Below are positions 4,479 through 6,924 of a stretch of DNA of 6,924 nt, in pieces. Under the pieces are notes generated by a model, which was not told the DNA's origin, searched no databases, and worked only from the letters and a program-made list of their open reading frames with translations. Made by a program: the position numbers and the translations under genes. Position 1 is the stretch's first letter. Every line of letters starts with the position of its first letter. The DNA comes from an uncultured Saprospiraceae bacterium (GTDB taxonomy: Bacteria; Bacteroidota; Bacteroidia; Chitinophagales; Saprospiraceae): assembly GCA_938033975.1 (NCBI GenBank), contig CALHKJ010000282.1, forward strand, positions 1 to 6,924, given 5' to 3'.

Positions 4479-6861
4479 AATATGACAAAAAACGTTTTCT
4501 AATCAAAGCTGGTATAATATTCGTACATAGCATTTTCATTGATAAACTAGTAATAACATGAAAAGAATAATTGTAAGTTTCGTAATTACTATGATATTAA
4601 GTCTCTTGAATATTTCAAATGCTCAGGATACCTTGTACGTAAATCCAGATGCCCCCGACAACCCTTCTGCAGATGGAAGCTTTTTTAGTCCTTTTAACAA
4701 TATAGCTTCTACAGTAAAATCATTAGAAACTATTGGCGGTGAGGTCGTGATTATTGATGGAGATTATGATATGGAAGGCAAAAAAGTAATTATTAATGCA
4801 GTTGCAACGGACACCACAGTTGTTACAATTAGGCCTCAAACCCAGTATGGTGTAAAACTTAGGTTTGCAGATAGATTTGGTTTTCACTTTGTCGATACTT
4901 CAAAATATATCGTATTAAAAGGCTTTGAATTGACTGGACAGACAGACCAGATTGATTACTGGAGTATTGTTGCAAAAGCATTTTGGGGCGATTCATCCAT
5001 TCCTCGAAATGGAGGAATTGCTGTTCTTTTAGATGGTCAGTTCATTTCGATTAAAAACAATTATATACATGATTGGTACCAGAAAGCTATAGAAATTCGG
5101 GATGCCCGTTATGTAAACTTAGAAGGTAACATAATCCATGATATTGCTAGGACTTCTTTAACTGGAGGTCATGGAATCATGAGACAACAAAAAGGTATTG
5201 AATTTTTTGACGATGATTTACCAGATACCTATCGGTGGGATATCAATGAGAACCTCATATTTAATATAGAACAAACAATATATTCTTGGGTTCCAAAGAA
5301 GGGTTTCATAGAAATGGTTATTGATGAAGGAAAATCTATCTTAATAGATGACCCTAAAGATACAGATGGTATTCATGAAGAAATGAGTGCTAGAATTAAA
5401 AACAACGTTGTTGCTTTTGGTTCTGTTGATCACATCAGACTAAAAAGTACACCTAACTTAGAAGTCAGCTATAATAGTATTTATGCTGAAGGACCCAATG
5501 CAGATGGCATTACTGACAAACAAGGAGATACGCTTTTTTTGCAAACGTCAACAGGTATTGATACTATACTCCCTCTATTTACCAATTTTATTTGTCACAA
5601 TAATGCTTCTCATACTGATGGATTGACTTTTTCTATTGACATTGATAAGGCAATAGATCAAACAATTGAAGATGGAGGTACTCCAGATATTGTTAACAAT
5701 TATGGAATGGATGGAAAGGTGAAACCCAATAATCAAGATAGTTTGTTTAAACTTACAAACAATGAATTATTTGTAAACCCAAAAGCTGGAAATTTCGAAA
5801 TAAATCCTGTATTAAACTTACCAATTAATATAGGAGTAATGTCATCAGTGCTTGATTCATTAGAAGTAAAAGTAGATTCTTTTGGAGTTACTGTAGCTCC
5901 AGCTAATTATAAAGTAGATCACTTGTTATTGACACAGACTATTCTTGATAACATTCCTGGTATTAATGATGGGGTAACTGGTAATGATACTGTATTTACC
6001 AACTTTGGCATCATGTCTAGCAATTATCATAAGATCACTTTCGATGTTGTGGATGGGATATGGAAGGAGGAAACTGAATCTAAGGACCAGCAAATATTCA
6101 ACTTAAATGAAGAATATTACAAATGGTATGAAGATGTTGATACGACATATCAAAACATAGCAGGTAGTAGTTATGAACGTATTCGGTGGGGGAATAGTCA
6201 TGTTATGCAAAATCAAGTGTTCGATCCTGATTGGCTAACAGTATCTCAGATTACTAGCGATACCAATACCGTAATTAATGGCTACGATAATGATTTTATA
6301 CTTGATGGAGACTTACTAATAGATTTTGAGAATGTAACACCACAATCTGGTGATACTTTTGATCTTATAATCGCAGATACAATATTTTCTAATAACACTA
6401 TTGGTATCTTTGATCAAATTCATTTCGAGGGCTTCACTCCCAAAAGCTATGCCTTAGAAATAGTTAATAGAATAGATGGAGATCAAGCACTCAGATTAAC
6501 TATAATAAACGCTTTCTGTGAAAATGATATTACAATTACAAAAACAGAAAATGGGTCTGAAAGTGAGGTAAAAACGTTACAAACTATTTCTTCTACCTCG
6601 GTAATAACAAATAGTTCTTTAATTAAATACAAAACTGGAAATTCTATTATACTCGACCCAGGGTTCAGTTGCGAATTAGGATCGGAATTATATATCAGTA
6701 TTGGGGCATGTCAAAATTAAAATCAAAATCAAGCATTGGGATACTGGTCCTAACACACGATACATATGCCATCTCCATTTCCAAGAGTTTGTTTGTGATT
6801 AAAAACTAAATATCGTATCTTAACTAGCTCAGAGTAAGTGACGGCACATATCGCACATCCG
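4471..6861 (+). mobile_element. Putative second cassette (beta-helix protein)
   Basis: The left end, GTTAGGACCAATAT at 4470-4483, matches the reverse complement of 6741-6754 (ATACTGGTCCTAAC) at 13 of 14 positions. The two lie 74 nt before the start codon and 20 nt after the stop codon of the single gene inside. A second attC-like palindrome closes the unit. The 87 bases between the junction and the ATG hold a TATAAT at 4513 without a clear partner box, so no promoter is called. Confidence 0.42.
4558..6720 (+). CDS. Secreted right-handed parallel beta-helix protein with C-terminal Bacteroidota tail
   Basis: A 720-aa exported protein. Residues 1-22 are a signal peptide (MKRII, hydrophobic core, cleavage after SNA before QDT). 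Residues 27-72 (YVNPDAPDNP...GSFFSPFNNI...GGEVVIIDGDYD) are the typical entry of pectate-lyase-like and DUF1565-type beta-helix proteins. Short repeats with N-N/G-N turns follow (KNNYIHD near 166, GNIIHD near 190, NENLIFN, IKNNVVAFG, VSYNSIYAEG), consistent with helix rungs. Residues about 572-654 (GDLLIDFENVTPQSGDTFDLIIADTI...FDQIHF) resemble the beta-sandwich tail common in secreted repeat proteins. The last 31 residues (TGNSIILDPGFSCELGSELYISIGAC) match the Bacteroidota 3-coathanger-stack type C-terminus. No catalytic residues can be assigned, so polysaccharide binding or cleavage at the cell surface is only a guess. It is unrelated to the SigZ cluster by content and shows no SigZ promoter motif. 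Confidence 0.85.
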   Translation: MKRIIVSFVITMILSLLNISNAQDTLYVNPDAPDNPSADGSFFSPFNNIASTVKSLETIGGEVVIIDGDYDMEGKKVIINAVATDTTVVTIRPQTQYGVKLRFADRFGFHFVDTSKYIVLKGFELTGQTDQIDYWSIVAKAFWGDSSIPRNGGIAVLLDGQFISIKNNYIHDWYQKAIEIRDARYVNLEGNIIHDIARTSLTGGHGIMRQQKGIEFFDDDLPDTYRWDINENLIFNIEQTIYSWVPKKGFIEMVIDEGKSILIDDPKDTDGIHEEMSARIKNNVVAFGSVDHIRLKSTPNLEVSYNSIYAEGPNADGITDKQGDTLFLQTSTGIDTILPLFTNFICHNNASHTDGLTFSIDIDKAIDQTIEDGGTPDIVNNYGMDGKVKPNNQDSLFKLTNNELFVNPKAGNFEINPVLNLPINIGVMSSVLDSLEVKVDSFGVTVAPANYKVDHLLLTQTILDNIPGINDGVTGNDTVFTNFGIMSSNYHKITFDVVDGIWKEETESKDQQIFNLNEEYYKWYEDVDTTYQNIAGSSYERIRWGNSHVMQNQVFDPDWLTVSQITSDTNTVINGYDNDFILDGDLLIDFENVTPQSGDTFDLIIADTIFSNNTIGIFDQIHFEGFTPKSYALEIVNRIDGDQALRLTIINAFCENDITITKTENGSESEVKTLQTISSTSVITNSSLIKYKTGNSIILDPGFSCELGSELYISIGACQN

Positions 6862-6869
6862 TTATGTGC
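6741..6869 (+). repeat. attC-like imperfect palindrome 2 and cassette junction
   Basis: GGTCCTAAC (6746-6754), spacer ACA, arm CGATA (6758-6762), TGCC (6767-6770), a long inner region, then GGCA (6843-6846), TATCG (6849-6853), a 7-nt spacer CACATCC, and GTTATGTGC (6861-6869). CGATA pairs with TATCG and TGCC with GGCA, with an asymmetric bulge between, as in attC L boxes. The right spacer is 7 nt and ends atccGTTA exactly as in site 1. The total length of about 125 nt is within the range of long attC sites. GCACAT/ATGTGC (6853-6858 and 6864-6869) also form a small local palindrome, which could alternatively explain the right end. The inner region 6771-6840 holds no other feature I can name. 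Confidence 0.45.
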
Positions 6870-6877
6870 AATCCCCG

Positions 6878-6924
6878 ATGAAAAAAATTGAAATTTCCCT
6901 AGCTAACGAAAGTCTTGTATCTTA
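6878..6924 (+). CDS. Start of a further gene, truncated by the window edge
   Basis: An ATG at 6878 opens a frame that stays open to the window end, giving MKKIEISLANESLVS and continuing. It begins 16 nt after the proposed cassette junction, the spacing expected for a cassette gene. Fifteen codons are too few to name a family or to be sure it is coding; the call rests on position, strand agreement and the MKK start. Confidence 0.4.
   Translation, partial: MKKIEISLANESLVS

Noticed and set aside
4511..4523. TATAAT as a promoter for the beta-helix gene
   Set aside because: No convincing -35, and no Bacteroidota TTTG/TAnnTTTG pair at the right spacing; in an AT-rich gap the hexamer alone is weak.
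6600..6720. Type IX secretion sorting domain at the end of the beta-helix protein
   Set aside because: The tail matches the PGF-x-x-ELGSE coathanger-type ending and lacks the usual basic T9SS end, so a secretion route beyond the signal peptide is not claimed.

Overview
The window is AT-rich and looks like Bacteroidota DNA. Start codons are preceded by A/T-rich stretches such as taataattATG and aaaaaattATG rather than Shine-Dalgarno sequences. The SigZ-type sigma factor and the secreted beta-helix protein ending in a PGFxxELGSE(L)-type tail also fit this phylum. The lineage is inferred from style and families, not proven. Every gene I accept lies on the + strand.

Layout. (1) 1-120: four and a half copies of a 26-bp non-coding tandem repeat. 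(2) 188-4425: a compact cluster of six genes: an ECF sigma factor of the SigZ family, a small exported Cys-rich protein, a two-Rossmann flavoprotein, a 62-aa protein with four Cys-Cys pairs, a four-TM membrane protein and an MFS transporter. (3) 4426-4557: a non-coding junction. (4) 4558-6720: a 720-aa secreted parallel beta-helix protein. (5) 6721-6924: a second junction followed by the first codons of another gene.

Two signals organise this. First, sigZ, the Cys-rich gene and the flavoprotein gene are each preceded by the same bipartite element, TGCGTCTTTT then CGTG, with exactly 16 nt between TGCGTC and CGTG in all three. This is the form expected of an autoregulated ECF sigma promoter, so the cluster is probably a self-contained SigZ regulon. 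Products of the first five genes carry unusual cysteine clusters. Three consecutive ones (flavoprotein, 62-aa protein, membrane protein) end in Cys-Cys with another Cys-Cys 11-14 residues earlier, and the last two share a near-identical tail. A stress response against a thiol-reactive agent or soft metal/metalloid, with sequestration, redox conversion and export, is a reasonable inference, but the substrate cannot be read from the sequence.

Second, the two gene blocks are bounded like integron gene cassettes. GTTCTCGGC (146-154) is the exact reverse complement of GCCGAGAAC (4406-4414), and GTTAGGACCAATAT (4470-4483) is a 13/14 reverse complement of 6741-6754. Between each AAC end and the following GTT lies an imperfect palindrome with attC-like arms, and both end in atccGTTA. 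If correct, the sigma/cysteine cluster is one unusually large multigene cassette (about 147-4470), the beta-helix gene a second (about 4471-6861), and a third begins at 6862.
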